A stretch of DNA of 64,000 bases from Sphingopyxis sp. FD7 (GTDB taxonomy: Bacteria > Pseudomonadota > Alphaproteobacteria > Sphingomonadales > Sphingomonadaceae). Position 1 is the stretch's first letter. Each line of letters starts with the position of its first letter. The notes beneath the pieces were generated by a model that saw only the letters and a list, made by a program, of their open reading frames with translations, was not told the origin of the DNA and did not search any database. The position numbers and the translations under genes are program-made. The stretch spans positions 1,860,001 through 1,924,000 of the forward strand of contig NZ_AP017898.1 in the NCBI RefSeq assembly GCF_003609835.1. Reading direction: 5' to 3'. Positions 63,656 to 64,000 of this stretch are shown here, piece by piece.

Positions 63656-64000
63656 CCGACCCGACGACCCGCGACGCGCTGATCGCCGCCGCGCGCGACG
63701 CCGCGAGCCGCGCCTATGCGCCCTATTCGGGCTTTCATGTTGGTGCGGCGCTGCTGCTCAAGAATGGCGACGTCGTGACCGGCGCCAATGTCGAAAATGC
63801 GAGCTATGGGCTGACGCTCTGCGCCGAAACCGCCGCGGTGGCGAAAATCGCCAACGAAGGCTGGATCGGCGAGCTGACTGCGGTGGCCATCATCGGCGGC
63901 CGTCCCGACGGCGATGCGCTGGTCGGCAGCGACCCCGTCCATCCGTGCGGGCGCTGCCGCCAGATATTGAACGAGGCGGCCGAGCGGTCGCGGACCGACA
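63652..64000 (+). CDS. cdd: Cytidine deaminase, 5' part
   Basis: The first 116 residues are in the window. Zinc site motifs are TLCAETAAV (Cys and catalytic Glu) and PVHPCGRCRQIL (C-x2-C), with SGFHVGAALL and GANVENASYG for substrate binding. It deaminates cytidine and deoxycytidine for pyrimidine salvage. The ATG overlaps the upstream stop (ATGA). The gene runs out of the window. Confidence 0.95.
   Translation, partial: MTDPTTRDALIAAARDAASRAYAPYSGFHVGAALLLKNGDVVTGANVENASYGLTLCAETAAVAKIANEGWIGELTAVAIIGGRPDGDALVGSDPVHPCGRCRQILNEAAERSRTD

Overview
The window is high-GC alphaproteobacterial DNA. Gene order and protein types (lon-hupB, ffs-dnaX-ybaB, rpiB-glyA-nrdR-trmJ, rpsD, dnaB, cobA-cysI-cysH, copAB) point to a sphingomonad, probably a Sphingopyxis-like chromosome. 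The genus is an inference from general resemblance, not a database match.

Bases 1 to about 27,430 are an integrated mobile element, seen as its right-hand part. It abuts the 3' end of a tRNA-Val(CAC) gene and ends with a tyrosine integrase, two small excisionase-like genes and a CI-type repressor. Inside lie, in order: a plasmid-type ribbon-helix-helix tail, small unknown genes, an AbiEii-like nucleotidyltransferase/regulator pair with a palindromic operator, a Gabija-like pair (OLD nuclease plus UvrD-like helicase), a HEPN-like gene with an unknown neighbour, and a serine recombinase cotranscribed with two ParB-like proteins. An IS3-family element then interrupts two genes: a GIY-YIG protein on its left and an MmeI-like DNA methyltransferase on its right. 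Downstream of the IS is a long same-strand cluster: truncated methyltransferase, unknown protein, Fic protein, SF2 helicase, T5orf172/GIY-YIG protein, membrane protein, ImmA-like peptidase and beta protein. A convergent sce7726-type gene closes the cluster. This cluster is the best candidate for an undescribed defence system.

Bases 27,430 to 64,000 are ordinary chromosome: hupB, lon, ybaB, dnaX and the SRP RNA; an IscS-like desulfurase with a ferredoxin; rpiB, glyA, nrdR and trmJ; rpsD; the copper-resistance pair copA/copB beside tRNA-Leu(CAA); a permease, aldehyde dehydrogenases, a thiolase, a 2-hydroxyacid dehydrogenase, a nitronate monooxygenase-like protein and a glycosyltransferase; a tight sulfate-assimilation operon (cobA, DUF2849, sulfite/nitrite reductase, DUF934, cysH); dnaB, UPF0262, a GH25 lysozyme-like protein and the start of cdd.

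Several families of palindromic REP-like repeats fill the chromosomal intergenic gaps. One copy lies in frame inside the 5' end of cysH. A separate 266-bp element with perfect 32-bp inverted ends fills the whole gap in front of nrdR. No CRISPR array, rRNA or phage structural gene was seen.
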